NCBI RefSeq assembly: GCF_000143415.4
Contig: NW_003314262.1
Coordinates: 4,164,021-4,228,020 of the forward strand
Direction of reading: 5' to 3'
Source: Selaginella moellendorffii
Taxonomy: Eukaryota; Streptophyta; Lycopodiopsida; Selaginellales; Selaginellaceae
DNA length: 64,000 nucleotides
Below the pieces are notes generated by a model, which made no database searches, was not told the origin of the DNA, and worked only from the letters and a program-made list of their open reading frames with translations. Shown here one piece after another: positions 24,426-37,834 of this stretch (position 1 is its first letter; the number at the start of each line of letters is the position of its first letter). The translations under genes and the position numbers were made by a program.

Positions 24426-27400
24426 ATGTCGCTTTTTCGCAGATTTTTCTACCGGAGGCCCCCCGATGGGCTCCTGGAGATATCCGAGAGGGTTTTCGGT
24501 AAGCGCTCGTCCTTGATCCATTTCACATTCATCCATTCTTTCTTGTGCTTCTGTGGATCCAGTCTTTGACTCGTGCTTCTCCACCGACGTCTTCGAGGAG
24601 GAGACTTACAAGCTCTACTTGCGCCAGATCGCTATGCAAATCCACGAGCAGTTCCCCGACTCGTCCTTCCTCGTCTTCAACTTCCGCGAGGGCGAGAGGA
24701 AGAGCCAGCTGACCGAGATGCTATCGCAGTACGAGATGACCGTGATGGACTATCCACGCCAGTACGAGGGCTGCCCGATTCTTCCCATGGAGATGATCCA
24801 CCACTTCTTGCGATCCAGCGATAGCTGGCTCTCGCTCGAGGGGCAGCAAAACATCGTCTTGATGCACTGCGAGAGGGGGGGATGGCCGCTACTGGCGTTC
24901 ATTCTCGCCAGCTTTCTTATCTACAGGAAGATGTACACGGGCGAATTCAAGACGCTCGATATGCTCCACCGCGAGGCTCCAAAGGGATTGATGCAGCTGC
25001 TCACTCCTCTCAACCCGATGCCATCACAGCTAAGATATCTCCAGTACGTTGCTAGGAGGAACAACTCTCCGGAGTGGCCACCCCCGGATCGCTCGCTCAG
25101 CCTCGACTGCCTCATTCTCAGGGTGGTGCCTACTTTCGACGCCGAGGGTGGATGCCGGCCCCTCGTCCGGATTTATGGAAGAGATCCCCGATCAAAAGCA
25201 GGGAACAGGACGACGAGAATGCTCTTTGCCTTGGGAAAGAAGAACAAGTCTGTCCGGCACTATCGACAGGTAAGTTTGTGAACTTGCTGTTTCTTGTTCT
25301 TGCTTTGATCTCTTGTGTAACGCTCTCTTGTGTGTTCCAGACAGATTGTGATGTGGTCAAGATCGACGTACAGTGTGCTGTGCAAGGGGACGTGGTTCTC
25401 GAGTGCATCCACTTGGACTTGGAGTCGGACCGGGAGGAGATGATGTTCCGTGTCATGTTTAACACCGCTTTCATCCGCTCCAACATCCTGATGCTCAACC
25501 GGGACGACATTGACATACTTTGGAACGGGAAGGAGCGCTTCTCCAAGGACTTTCGAGCAGAGGTAAGCAAGCTCAACCAATCGTGGCAAAATTGATCTCT
25601 TCTTTGTTAGGTGCTTTTTGGTGAGACGGATGGATTTTCGTCCCCTGTGGCTCCTGTGCCGTCGCTGATAGAAGATAACAGTGGCTTGCCAATGGAAGCT
25701 TTTGCCAAAGTCCAGGAGCTCTTCAGTAGCGGGGACTGGCTAGACGGTGGCGGAGACGCGGCATTGAAGTTTCTCCAGCAGCTGACCACGGTTGGCAATG
25801 ATAGGAGGTTGACAATGGATCGAGCAGCACTAACAACGGCGGACAATGAGTGGACAATTATACCGAGCACCACCACCACCTCCGCCGCCGCCACCTTACC
25901 CCTAACCGACGACGATCACAACGGGACGAGTCCAACGTCATCGTCCAACTCTAGCTTCGCACCAGGTACTCCTTCGCCACCTCCTCCCCCGCCACTTCCA
26001 TCACCTCCGAGGTTGGCCATTTCGCGTTCTCCACCTCCCGCTCCACCACCACCAGTTTCTGTTACTGGTCGACCCCCTCCTCCGCCACCTCCACCACCTC
26101 CGTTCAAGCTTCCAAGTTCTACTGCTGGAGCTACTGCAAAGCCGCCACCGCCACCTCCACCTCCTCCACCGTTTCCTCGAGGGAATTTAGGTGCCCCACC
26201 AGGAAATTCAGCTGCACCACCACCTCCGCCTCCTCCACCGTTGCCTCGATGGAATTCAGCTGCACCACCTCCGCCTCCTCCACCACTGCCTCGAGGAAAT
26301 TCAGCTGCACCACCGCCTCCGCCTCCCCCACCTCCTCCGTTGCCTCGAGGAGATTCGGCTGCACCACCACCACCACCACCGCCTCCACCACTCCCTCGTG
26401 GCAATGCCGCTCCTCCACCGCCACGTCCAGTCCCTACTGCCCCTCCTCCACCTCCTCTTCCACAAGCTGCGAGGCCTCTAGCTTCATCAAGCTCACCACC
26501 GCCGCCGCCGCCGCCGCCGCCTTTACCGGGAATGCGAGGCACTCCTCCGCCTCCACCTCCGCCTTTGAAAGGACCGCCTCCACCTCCGCCTCCTCCTCTG
26601 GGGACGAAGTCGCCATTGCCTGGTGCACCACCTCCTCCGCCACCTGCATTGGGGAGAGGGCGAGGTAGTAGTCCTTTGACACCTTCGCCTCCTGGTGGTC
26701 GAGGCCGAGGACAGAATACTCTAGAATCTGCTACGCCGAAGAAGACCTCTCTCAAGCCATACCACTGGGTAAAGGTTACACGGGCTATGCAGGGCAGTCT
26801 ATGGGCGGAGCAGAAGCAGTCAAGGTTTTGTCTTGGCTCTTTTTTTCACGTGCTCACATTTTTTTGTGCGTGGTAGGCAACCTGAATTTGACATGAACGA
26901 GCTAGAGAACCTTTTCTCGAACGCTGTTCCAAATGCTGCTGTGGGTGGTGAGAGAGCGGGTGGTCGTCGTGCATCTCTAGTTCCCAAGCAGGAAAAAGTG
27001 CTCCTGGTAAGCTACCTTTCGTAGTAGAGGCGGAGGTCTCACTCTGTTTTATGCAGATTGATCTTAGACGATCGTACAATTGCGAGATAATGCTGACAAA
27101 AGTGAAGATGCCACTGCCTGAAGTTGTTGTAAGTTGCTCTCTACATTATGCAATGTGGTTTTTACTTCCAACCCTCAGAAAGCAATACTAGCGTTGGATG
27201 GGACGGTACTGGATGTTGATCAGGTTGATAATCTGATCAAGTTTTGTCCAACGAAGGAGGAGATGGAAACGCTCAAGGTTTCATTTCCAGACATGTTCTT
27301 GACATCTAGCTTACTCGCTTATCATTTTTCAGAACTACACGGGCGATAAAGAGTGTCTGGGCAAATGTGAGCAGGTTTGTCCCGCTTTGTCCGCCACAGC

Positions 27401-28677
27401 ATCGTTTATTGAGCAACATGTTTGTTTTTGCAGTATTTCCTGGAAATGATGAAAGTTCCTCGGGTGGAGTCCAAATTGAGGGTTTTTTCTTTTAAACTTC
27501 AGTTCACGTCTCAGGTTTGGTCAGCATATATTTTGTCCACGCTTTCAAACATTGATCTTAGGTACTAGATTTACGGGAAAATCTGGTAGTAGTCAATGAA
27601 GCTTCAGCAGAGGTAATCTCCCACTGTTTTTGTAAGTAGCCTGAAGCCGGATTTTTGCAGGTGAAAGAGTCTGCGAAGCTTAAAAGAGTAATGCAAACGG
27701 TTCTATCCTTGGGAAATGCGCTAAACCAAGGAACTGCTAGAGGTAAGACCTGTGCTGGGGAACTTGAGCTAACTATATGTTGAGCTAACATTCCAGGGGC
27801 GGCGATTGGATTCAGGCTCGATAGTCTACTTAAGCTGACAGAGACTCGAGCTCGTAATTCTAAAACTACGTTATTACACTATTTGTGTAAAGTAAGTACC
27901 ATGCAACTGCGTGTTTTTGGCTTTGCTTACACTTGACGTCGGTGGCAGATTGTATCTGAGAAAATGCCCGAAATACTTGATTTTGACAAGGAATTGCTTC
28001 ACCTTGAAGCAGCCACCAAGGTTTCTATCTTTTTGCACTTCAATGTATTTGTCTTGGTTTTCTGACGTGTGTGGCAGATTCAATTGAAAGCCCTTGCAGA
28101 AGAAATGCAAGCCGTAAGCAAAGGCCTGGAAAAGGTTGAGCAGGAATTGACAGCATCTGAAAACGATGGAGCCGTGTCCGATGGGTTTCGGAAGGTGATA
28201 CTGATTATGATCTCTGTCTTGCAAGCATTGTGCTAATAATGTTTTCTTTGCACACACAGAGCTTGAAGAGTTTCCTTGATACAGCGGAGGCGGACGTGAG
28301 AACACTGGCGTCGTTGTACTCTGAAGTGGTAAGAGATGAGCAAGTTTGTTGAAGTGATAAGAAAGCATCACTGTTGTGCAGGGCCGGAATGCTGATTCCC
28401 TGGCACGCTACTTCAACGAAGACCCCGCTCGATGTCCATTTGAGCAAGGTACTTAGCATTTGGTATATAGCGCCTGACTTGAGTTCTCTTGGTTTTTGGT
28501 GCAGCGGTGTCGATCATTTTTAATTTCATCGTGATGTTCAAGCGTGCATTGGAAGAGAATAGCAAGCAAGCGGAGATGGACAGGAAGAAAGCCGAGAAGG
28601 AGGAGAAAGACAAGATTCTCCCGCTGAGAATGGAGCTGGATGGGCTACTCTCGCCCCGGCGAAGCAGGGCGGCGTGA
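24426..28677 (+). CDS. Class II formin (PTEN-like domain, FH1, FH2)
   Basis: Seventeen exons: 24426-24498, 24563-25269, 25341-25562, 25611-26824, 26877-27006, 27057-27128, 27179-27277, 27333-27374, 27434-27514, 27562-27612, 27661-27742, 27797-27891, 27949-28020, 28078-28194, 28260-28328, 28382-28448 and 28505-28677. They sum to 3366 nt, giving 1121 residues. Residues 1-~340 form a PTEN-like phosphatase plus C2 region. Its P-loop reads HCERGGWP and lacks the catalytic Arg of HCxxGxxR, so it probably binds phosphoinositides rather than hydrolysing them. An extremely proline-rich FH1 (exon 4) supplies profilin-binding tracts. FH2 follows: LKPYHWVKV, LWAEQKQSRQPEFD, LALDGTVLDVDQVDNLIKFCPTKEE, LGNALNQGTARGAAIGFRLDSLLKL. 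Formins nucleate and elongate actin filaments; moss class II formins act in tip growth. The protein ends in a basic LLSPRRSRAA. Confidence 0.93.
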
Positions 28678-29339
28678 CCATTTAAGTTTGGAGATTTGAT
28701 CGAGAGAGAGAGAGAGCGCTTTGTTGGTTGTACATTCATTCTTCCGGATAGATTTCACAAGAAACAAATACTTCAAGAAATTGAAAATTTGGAAAAGAAT
28801 TTTTCGCAAAACCTCATGGGTCGGAATATGACTTATACTTCGAGACACACAGACGGGTCATCAGATGCATACTCTACAACCCAAGAAGTAATGGTAGTGA
28901 AATCGCCGCACCATTTAAATAAAAGACTTTCCATTGCGCTTGGGCATGTGGGATAATTGAGCTTTGCCCTAGACCTAATTGAGTTTAGGGCAGATTAGAA
29001 TAACTCCCTGAAAGAGCGTGTGCCCGAGGTGGCGGGCAACTTGAACGTTTTTAAAAGAAAAAAAGAGCGCGAAACAAGGTGTATCAGGGTTTGCTCCAAG
29101 CCAGAAGAGGAAGCTCGAAAGAATAGTGAGGGAAGCGCATGGAGGTAAGGAGGCTATCTGGCCCCAAACATTTGGCAGAGTAGAGAGTGGCGAAATTTTA
29201 CACCTTTTGAGGTTTTTTCAAGTGAATAGCGACCTAGCTCAGCTGCTCGTCCCACCGCCAAACGAACATCCTCGAGTCACTGATGTGAATGAGCACAAAA
29301 CTCCTGCGAAGCGCAGTGATCGTGGCCTTGATTGAAGTA
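28678..29339. other. Formin 3' flank
   Basis: Begins with the formin 3' UTR, including a GAGAGAGAGAG run at 28702-28716. No further gene is visible. Confidence 0.5.
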
Positions 29340-31300
29340 TACCATTGTTTTCGCTTGCTTGTTGTTTGTAAGACGGTGAGAAGAGCTCACTGTGAACTAT
29401 AGTTTGTGTGGTCGTCATGTGTGTTCTTATTAAAATCAAGCATCCGCATCGAGATTTCGTTTTAAGAGAATCATGAGAACCTGAAAAGGAAGCGATTCTT
29501 GAAACTTCCAGGCGCACTGCTCGAATGCACTTGCATCAAGAATCGCTTCATTCATTCTAATTGGAAACGGCCACAAACCGATTGGAGCGATTATCATGAG
29601 GACCCAAGAGAAGAGGAGAAAAGGAATCTAAGTGATCTATTCCAACATTGCAAAGAATTTACGGAGGCAGCCCATCATGCTATGCCGTCTTGGCCGTTTG
29701 GGAGGCTGGCTGCTTTGGCTCGCCCATAGCCGCTTCCAGCAAAAGGGGGGGTATCATGCTGCTCGCGATCATGAGCAGCATCCGCTGCTTACTGTTGGTG
29801 CTACCACCCTCAGATCCTGCACTGGAGCTTCCACGGTTTTACTTAATGCCGAGAGACGTCGATCTCCCCACTCTGATATGGTGGATACCCATCCAGAGAT
29901 GGCGGCGTTGGTGATGGCAGCGAAAACTATCTGTGCCAGACAAACAAAAATGGTCACACAATTAGTCCCAAAAGCATAGCTAGAATAAGCAAGCACTACT
30001 GGCTTACCTTGTGTGTGGGAAGCCCGGCGGGAAGGGGGAGGAGAGAGCTAAATGAGAGTTACTGGCAAAAGGGAAACAGAGTGAGAGAGCCCTGGGGCTG
30101 GGCCTGGGCATATTCCGGGGAATGAGCTTTCTTGGTTTCATTGCTTCAGGCCACGGGCGGCTCTATTCTTTTAGAGTCTGTGAAAACGAGAATTAATAGT
30201 GAAATGAAAGCGGACCGCCAAGGAGTTTTGAATCGTTGATCGTTGCAAGATATTCCATGGGACCTTCGAACGGACGGCTCAGATCGGAGTTTCGCCTCTC
30301 TTTAACGGCGTTTAAGACCTGGGCATCGGAGTGGCAATAGCTCCCGCCAAGATCTCGTCCCTGTTAATCCACTGCTCACTCCCCAGGGGCTGATCGGAAA
30401 CTCGAGAGAATTTGGGAGGTTTCTCTTGGAGAAGTGCGATCAGTCTCCATCCCAGCGCTGGATTGGCAAGATGCCCCAAACTTGCCCAGGGAGGGAATCT
30501 AGACCGATTGACAGGAGCGGTTTCTGGAGGCATCGAAAACTATGAAAATGTATGCAATGCGTCGAAAAACTAATACATCAAGAGATGTTTTTGGAAGGAT
30601 TCCAAATCAAGATCTAAACTCTCGTGCAACAACGGTGTCTGGTGTCTGCATATGCCCATCCCCGGTATCATCTTTGAATAATTGGCGATGGTAGAAGACC
30701 CCGCTCCATGAACTTTGGGAAGGGCGCAAGCGTGGGCTCATAGCATTTCATTGTCCTCCATATATTTTACAAGTTTTGAGATCGAAATTTGGACAAGCTA
30801 TCGAGATGAGAAACGACGTGATGGGATGCTTTCACAACGTCTTATACCTCGATTAGTGCCTCAGAAAGCGAGAAGCAACTGCGGCTGTTCATGGGCTCGT
30901 CAAGGTGACCGAGCGATCCGGAGCGTTTTCTTCCCCTTGGTCCAGGCACCTTCAAAAGAGCCTTCGCTGATCAAGAGCAGTGGTCCTGGAGAAATGGAGA
31001 TGGTGGCATCGAGCTCAGAAATCTGTGGCACCTTGTCACTCAGCTCTATAGCAGAGCATGGGGTGACCAGGCGGCGGGATATCCGTCCGGACATCATACC
31101 ACTCGACTGAATTTCCAGGTCTGTAGCTCCATGTATGCTTGGTTTGCAAATGCCGGGCGGAGCTAGCTACCACGCACATTTTTGGTACTGATCGTCGTTC
31201 TGCAGAGCCCACTGCAAGTTCGTTCCATCCAGATTGATCGCCACATGGTCCCGGTTTGAAGCGGTTCAGAGGATCATATTGAGTCAAGAGCATCTGTCAT
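29340..31300. other. Unidentified gene-like sequence with decayed copies elsewhere
   Basis: Several short frames but no family I recognise. On the minus strand, frames at 31293-31036 and 30533-30312 read like protein (for example NSVEWYDVRTDIPPPGHP and DQPLGSEQWINRDEILAGA). The interval 30310-30710 is repeated in inverted, decayed form at about 34960-35290, and 29430-29730 similarly at about 57400-58140. It may be a degraded gene or an unrecognised dispersed repeat. Confidence 0.35.
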
Positions 31301-34300
31301 ATGTGATCATCTAAGGTTTGTTTATTTTGCAAAGCTCTTCGAAGTTTTCAAGAGTGTGCACTCACTAGTACCTTGTCCTGGTCAACCTTTTGAGTGCCAA
31401 ACCGGTTACCTTGTTTACAAAGTGAAGTACTTGGTATGAGCAAAAAGTGGATTAGACAAACATGGTTAGTATCATTACCGTTACACTATATCCTTAAGAA
31501 ATCCATGTATTATATAGTTGAAATAAAGTTAAATATACTTTATCGTACTTTAATTAGCCACAATATTGTATTCAGTGATGCATTTGGCCTTCCTTGGTCA
31601 CTTTAAATTGGTTAAGAAATAAAGTTATGACTAAGCTAGAACATGCTTGGAGGGTAAAGAGCATGAGGGTTAAAACCCATCTTGCTTCACAAACAAAAAT
31701 ATAATAAAGCATGACTACATTCTTAGATTAGGAGATTGAGATAGGACATATAACACTTTATTGATCTTGGCAAGTATGAAATATGTTTTAGAACAATGTC
31801 TTTTGAATTATATGGCAAGTTATAGAAACTAACAATCTTATGTGAAGTAGAATGTACATGCTAAGAGACACAATAGTGACTGCAGTAAAACTTTCTTTTA
31901 TTTTATGATATTTAACTTTCATATAAACTAAAGGTAATCTAGGATCCACTACCAAATGAGCTACATCACAACCAAAATAAATAATGGAAAGCACTATCCA
32001 TACCCTCATAGAGCTAATATTAATATAAAGTTGGTGATAAAACTTAAAATTGGAAATACAACCTCAAAGGACAAACAAATTTTATAAAATTCAAAATTAA
32101 GCTAGGTGGAGAATGGCTATCTGCAATTTCTAAAGGGCTGTTTTAGTTATTGGAGTTGCCATATGTAGTGCTATTGCAATATAGTTTGCAAATGGGATGC
32201 TTTTCACATTTGCTAGTATACATTGCATTGATAAGTTCAAATATAGAAGGTATTGTTCATCCAAGTTTAGCCCAACATGACAGAGTGAAAAATGCTTGAT
32301 TCTGGATTATTGCTATATACTACTCAAAAAAAAAAAAAAAGCATAAGAAACATCATAAAAAGCTAGAACTAAATACTTATGGCAAAGTACCACCTTCATC
32401 ACTATATAAAAACAGTTTAAGCAAGAGTTCAATATATTTGTTGCTTAATATTCTGACTATATTATAAAAACAATAAATATATTAAAGAAATAGAAAGCAT
32501 ATATGTATTGAGATGATCTATAAAGCAAAAAGTTCTATAAATACTTTTCAATCAGTTAAAGGTTTTAGAATATTTAAGGTTAAATATCCTTTAGTTTGAG
32601 TAGTATTGGATTGGATAATTTTCAGGTTAAATGCTCTTGAGTTTAAGTAATATTGGATTAGATGACTTTCGGGAAGTCCAAATTCAAAAGTTTATATGTA
32701 TATTTTTACAATTTTGTGCTCCATTAGTTGAAACAAATTAGTTGGAACATAAGAAGTTTTGAAATATTCATTATTTCAAAATACTCAAACTTCATGGATG
32801 TTTTAAATTGTAACTCAATGTGCAATATTTGGTATATAAAAGCCGCAAGACACAACTCTCTTAAGAGCTTTACTCTCTTGACACTTTACCCTAAACTACT
32901 AAATATTAATCTTAATGCACTTTTATTTATAGGTTTTTTTCTTTTATATTTGAACCTTAACAGATTGTCTTTCGAGTCATTCTCTTTAATTTCTTATAAT
33001 TTACCATGCATTAGATGCATCTATAATGTTAATATCCTCCATTTACTTGAATAATTACTTATAAAATCATATCACTTTTTCATAAAGCTATAGAGATGTT
33101 TAATGTGCAGGAAGAAGAAAACCAAAATTTAGAAAGATTTAAGTGTATATTTTATACTTAGTTTCATGTTGAGATGTCATGGATAAAAAGGCTAACTTAG
33201 GAGGCCCATATTCTATTTATATCCCTCTTCATATTGTTAGCCTCTACTTTAGTGCATGATATCTTCTAATCCATTTTGGTTGGCCAAATTTGCGAATAGC
33301 ATATGAATAAATGTTGAAAATTCTATATGACTGTTTTGTAGTTGATAAATAATGTAATCTACAAATCATTGTATAGACATTTATAATACACTATGAGAGC
33401 AAGGCATGAGATAGTAACATAAAAAAGTTTGAAAACCAAATCAAGTACTTGCAATCCATATAGCATAGTGCATAATACACTTTGTTGGTATATATCTACC
33501 TCTGAATCTTAAACAAGTGCCTTTCTGTGAGCCTTATAAAGTTTTATATAGCTAAAGTGTCACAAATTTGATGCTGGCTAAAATAGTATCTTACTATTTG
33601 ACAGTTGAACAAGCATTCACAATCCCCAATATAGTAAATGATTCATGAGAACATTAGTGTGGACATGATGAAGTATCTCTGATGGTGATATTCTATTATA
33701 AATGACTCTCTAATTTACATAAAAAAACCTCATATATTTGTACAATATTGGCTTTGAAATCTATAGATAAAATACCAAGTAATCCATTGTTTTCGTTTCA
33801 CAAATCTTAAAATGCATTCATAAATAAAAAATAGTTAGATTGCTAGTTTGACATATAGTATATATAGTCAAGTCTAAGAAACATGAGTAAATTTCTATTG
33901 TTAATTTCAAATTTCTTTGTTATACATAACAACATTCTTTTGCTTAAGAATTTTGCCAAGTCTTATAAAAGTGCAAGATGAGAAAAATGGATAGTCTATC
34001 CTATATGATTTAAAGTATTTCTCAACATCTTAGAGTGATAACAAGGAACAGTATATAGAGGTATTTAATTTTCTTAAATTCTTAAGGATCTGATTGTAAA
34101 AATGTCAATATTTCCTAGATTCTTTCCTTATGAATCATGTCATCAAAAGAAAATAAAACTATTTAACTATTTCAATTGTGAATCACTTTGCCATTGCCCT
34201 TGATTTTTCAATACCAATACCCTTAATTTTGGACTCCACCAAGACCCCACTGACAAATAGTCCTCACCTAAAAAATGACCCTAATCAAATGATGAGCAAA

Positions 34301-34514
34301 CATATGTCATTAGCATACCATAGTTATGCATAATAGACATGTATGGCTAACATCTCATCATACTAAATGCCCATTGGATGTACATAATAGCAACATAGTT
34401 ATGGTGGGCCAATGAATGTCACCATATGGCAGATGTAATATCATGCAATATGGAATTTTTTCATGTAGCACCGGTTTATGAATACACCATAGTTGTTTGT
34501 TTGAGCAAGATATG
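31301..34514. other. AT-rich intergenic sequence with TRIM debris
   Basis: No gene is visible. Around 32620-32990 are decayed pieces similar to the TRIM LTR at 55378-55570, for example GACTTTCGGGAAGTCCAAAT (near 32661) and TATATTTGAACCTTAACAGA (near 32946). Confidence 0.5.
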
Positions 34515-34641
34515 ATTTTTGGTGCAATGGTATTAATTTTATTGTGATGTTCAAGCACGTATTAGAAGAAAACAACAAACAATTAGAGATAGTAAGGAAG
34601 ACAACCGAGAAGGAGGAGAAAGACAAGATTCTCCCGCTGAA
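34515..34641 (+). pseudogene. Formin last-exon fragment
   Basis: About 125 bp match the formin last exon (28494-28627), including the block encoding EKEEKDKILPL. The copy also keeps the intron end TTTTTGGTGCA before the exon, so it arose from DNA rather than from spliced mRNA. The splice AG is lost and no frame extends beyond the fragment. Confidence 0.7.
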
Positions 34642-34959
34642 CTTGTTATTTGTAATTTTGCACAAAAAAAAAGTATGAAAAATAAATTAATGAAGAAATA
34701 CTAATGTGTGCTTTCTTGACCTTTATTATAAACGTTAGTTATAATTGTAAAGTCCACAACTTGTCCAAAAGTGCATTCTTGTTAAAGGAGAATGTCCACC
34801 AAGCTTGCAGTTTCACATGAAAATTGAGAGTAACTATGTGATCAAAGGAATAGAGACAATGCTCACCACCACTTTGAATGGGATTCATCACAAGAAAGCT
34901 AGGCAATGGCTTCATTGGGAACACCACTTTCTAGAAGTATGGTTTCACCTCCATGAAAT

Positions 34960-35290
34960 TTGAAGGTAGTGACTTTTTGGAAGGCCAATGTGACACTACA
35001 CGCAGTGGCCATGGAGGACAATTAGATTCTAGGCCCACGCTTATGTGGAGCAGGGTCTTCTACCATTGCCAAAGATTCAAATATGATACCATGGATGGGC
35101 ATATGCAGACACCATTGCATTGCACTTTGCTTTGAAATCCTTTCAAAAAAATCTCTTAGTGTATTGCTTTGCGACACATTGCATTTCTGGGCATGGGGCA
35201 TCTTGCCAATCCATGGAGACTGATCGCAATTCTCCAAGAGATCCTAGCGGGAGCAATTGCCATTCCGAGACCATTATTAAATGTGTGAAT
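34960..35290 (-). repeat. Inverted, decayed copy of the 30.3-30.7 kb sequence
   Basis: Blocks such as GATGGGCATATGCAGACACCA (shared in reverse complement, near 35094 and 30640) and the GGGCATCTTGCCAATCCA block (near 35198) keep the same relative order as on the minus strand of 30310-30710, with internal deletions. Confidence 0.55.
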
Positions 35291-35470
35291 TTTGTTGACT
35301 AAGGAGAAGAAAGTCAGATTTGTGCCGTCCATTTGAAGGAAAATCTTGCAATGATCAAAACTCCTTGGTTACAATGCCAGCCCAATATCTTTTCACTATT
35401 AATTCCCTCTCTTATCATGCAGCAGACTCTAAATTCTTGTTGCCCCGAGTATTCTCTTGTGCCAATAGCT

Positions 35471-37371
35471 TGTAAGCCACAAAATTTTCCTTTCCAATTT
35501 GCTAGCTTACCTCGTCTATCCGACCACCTCTGCTTTGGCTTGTGCTAAGTTCCCTCGCCAAAGTTCCCGCCTATGGTACCAGCTCCTACTTGGTCCTACT
35601 TGGTTTCAGCTACTTACTGCACGAGTAACGGAGTGTTAGCCATCCATCTACAGATTCCCAAATCTCTCCCAATCCCCCTCCCCGGGTTAGACTGGACTTA
35701 AGGTTCGGCTACACTCCCCGCAGGCACAAGCAGCCAAGCACACCAAGCCTCCAGATTCCTAACACCCCTTGGTACCACAAGACTTGATCATGGGACCCTC
35801 TAAATCCCAAGTCTTGGGTGTAGCACTTGCTTCGGGACGTCAGGCGAAACACTGTGGCCTAACGGCCCGGTATGGGTACCTCTACCCCCCCACTTCCATC
35901 CTGAAGGGAAGGCCCAAGCCCCTAGGAAGGGCGAGGACCAATGAGCCACAAGGTACTCAAGTGGGGCACCACTCCACATGAGCCGGGAGCACCGCAGTCG
36001 GTTTCCCTTTCAGGAGTGGGAGCTGCTCTTGAGCACTTCCTTAGGTGGCCCCTCCGGCACCACTCAAGCCCATGCTCACTCCCACCCAAGGCCCCTCGGC
36101 CCCAGTCTCAACCTCAAGTCAGTTTGGAAGCACCACTGGAGAGTTCCTTCAAGACTGGTTCCTGGACCTCACTATCCCTACTATACTTTTGGAACCCCCT
36201 GCAGCCCCCCCCCCCCCTGGGAGACGCACGCTTTGGGCTTTCACCCCTTGACCTGTATTAGTATTTTGTAGCGCACCTTATCTCTCTCCCCTTAAACCAA
36301 CTGGAAAAGGGGCAATTGCTTGATGAGAGAGCCCTTAGTGGCTATTTTATCCCCATTTATCTCCCAAGGTTCCAAGGATCCATGGTGACAGTATATCCAA
36401 ATCTTATCCCATGATCACATGCGCTACACTCACCCCCCCTTTAGAGATGTCAATGTCCTCATTGACTATTGACTAACAACCCCTACTGAGCCAAGGGGAA
36501 CCAACACCTCCATTTCCGCACTCAATCTACCAATCCTTCCATTGTGTAGACTAGCTATTCCATGTGAGGCAACTAGTCATCCACCCGTACCGCAGTCCCA
36601 CGGTGGATACCTTCGTCCGTGGATACTCCACACAAGAGGAAGGACGTACGCATGGATGCCCAATACGTATGGATGTCCAATACATACGATTTTCAAATTT
36701 AGGGGTAAAAATATACCTTGCTCAAGGGTATATTATATTTTAGGTAGCCACTAATCAATGGGAATCGAACCCGTGCCATTTGCTCCGATACCAACTATAG
36801 CGCACCTTATCTCTCTCCCCTTAAGCCAACTGGAAAAGGGGCAATTGCTTGATGAGAGAGCCCTTAGTGGCTATTTTATCCCCATTTATTTGCTTGATGA
36901 GAGAGCCCTAATTGGCTATTTTATCCCCATTTATCTCCCAAGGTTCCAAGGATCCACGGTGACAGTATATCCAAATCTCATCCCATGATCACATGCGCTA
37001 CATATTTGGACTTAGTCTCTGGCTCGATCTCGGACCCGATTTCAGATCCGACTTCGGATTCGGTCTCGGACTCGATCTCGGACTCGATCTCGGACCCGAT
37101 CTCGGACCCGACCTCGGACTCGACCTCGGACTCGGTCTCGGACCCGATTTCGGATCTCGGACTTCGTCTCGAACTCGGTCTCGAACTCGGACTCGAACTC
37201 GGTCCCCGAGTCAGTCTTGGACTCGATTCTGGACTCTATCTCGAACTCAGTCCTAGAGTCGGTCTTGGACTCGATCCTCGACTTGGTCCCATCCGATGAA
37301 CTCTTTGTCATTTCGGTCAAGCTTTTGGGGATCCTTTAGCCTACGACATCTTGGGGAGTCGGTTCCTTACA
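35471..37371 (-). repeat. 3' LTR of gypsy copy A (split by a TRIM)
   Basis: Boundaries TGTAAGCCACAAAA and GGTTCCTTACA match the 5' LTR. Without the TRIM at 36267-37002 it is about 1.16 kb. A CTCGGA-type array spans about 37020-37290, and a C-tract lies near 36208. Confidence 0.85.
36267..37002 (-). mobile_element. 736-bp TRIM in the 3' LTR of copy A
   Basis: LTR-like ends at 36267-36428 and 36796-37002 (TGTAGCGCACC ... GCGCTACA; the latter begins TATAGCGC) flank a core of about 370 bp. A primer site (GTTGGTATCGGAGC on the minus strand, 36782-36795) sets the orientation. TATTT is duplicated at 36262-36266 and 37003-37007 and occurs once at the matching point of the intact 5' LTR (57050-57054). 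The second LTR has an internal duplication of about 45 bp around GCTTGATGAGAGAGCCC. No coding capacity. Confidence 0.85.
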
Positions 37372-37834
37372 ACTCCACCACCCATAGAAGAAGTTTGATG
37401 CCCATATCGAACGTCTCGTTTTATTCTACGACTTGTTGACCATGGCTCCGGGGGCATCCCCCCACTTAGCGGTGTGCCTAAGTTAGCCTCCCCGGCCAAG
37501 AGCCCATGAAAATGGAATATAGGTGTCCCTATACCCCTAACCTCACCACGCCCTAGTATGGGGTCGGGACTTGAACCCAGCCTTGCTTTACTAAGGGGTT
37601 GGGACTCGAACCCAACCTCTGTAGAATACGTCTACGGATTCGACATCCCCACGGGGAGTCGGGCGTAGTGCCCTACGCCTGGTCGACCTATCCAACCCAT
37701 GCTAATTAGCTTACCTTCGGCGCGCCTTCGGGTCCCAACATATGCCACTTGCTCAACTTTGCAAATTGATATTTTTAATTGAATTTTGCATAAGTACATA
37801 GAGTTCTGCCTTGCAGAAATTCCTCCACTAGATC
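37372..37834 (-). other. 3' untranslated interior of gypsy copy A
   Basis: Lies between the chromodomain stop region and the 3' LTR. It has no open frame. The GGGGGCATCCCCC block near 37450 is shared with the type 1 interior near 8395. Confidence 0.5.

Noticed and set aside
25916-26755. 279-codon Gly-rich frame on the minus strand
   Set aside because: It is the antisense shadow of the proline-rich FH1 exon of the formin gene.
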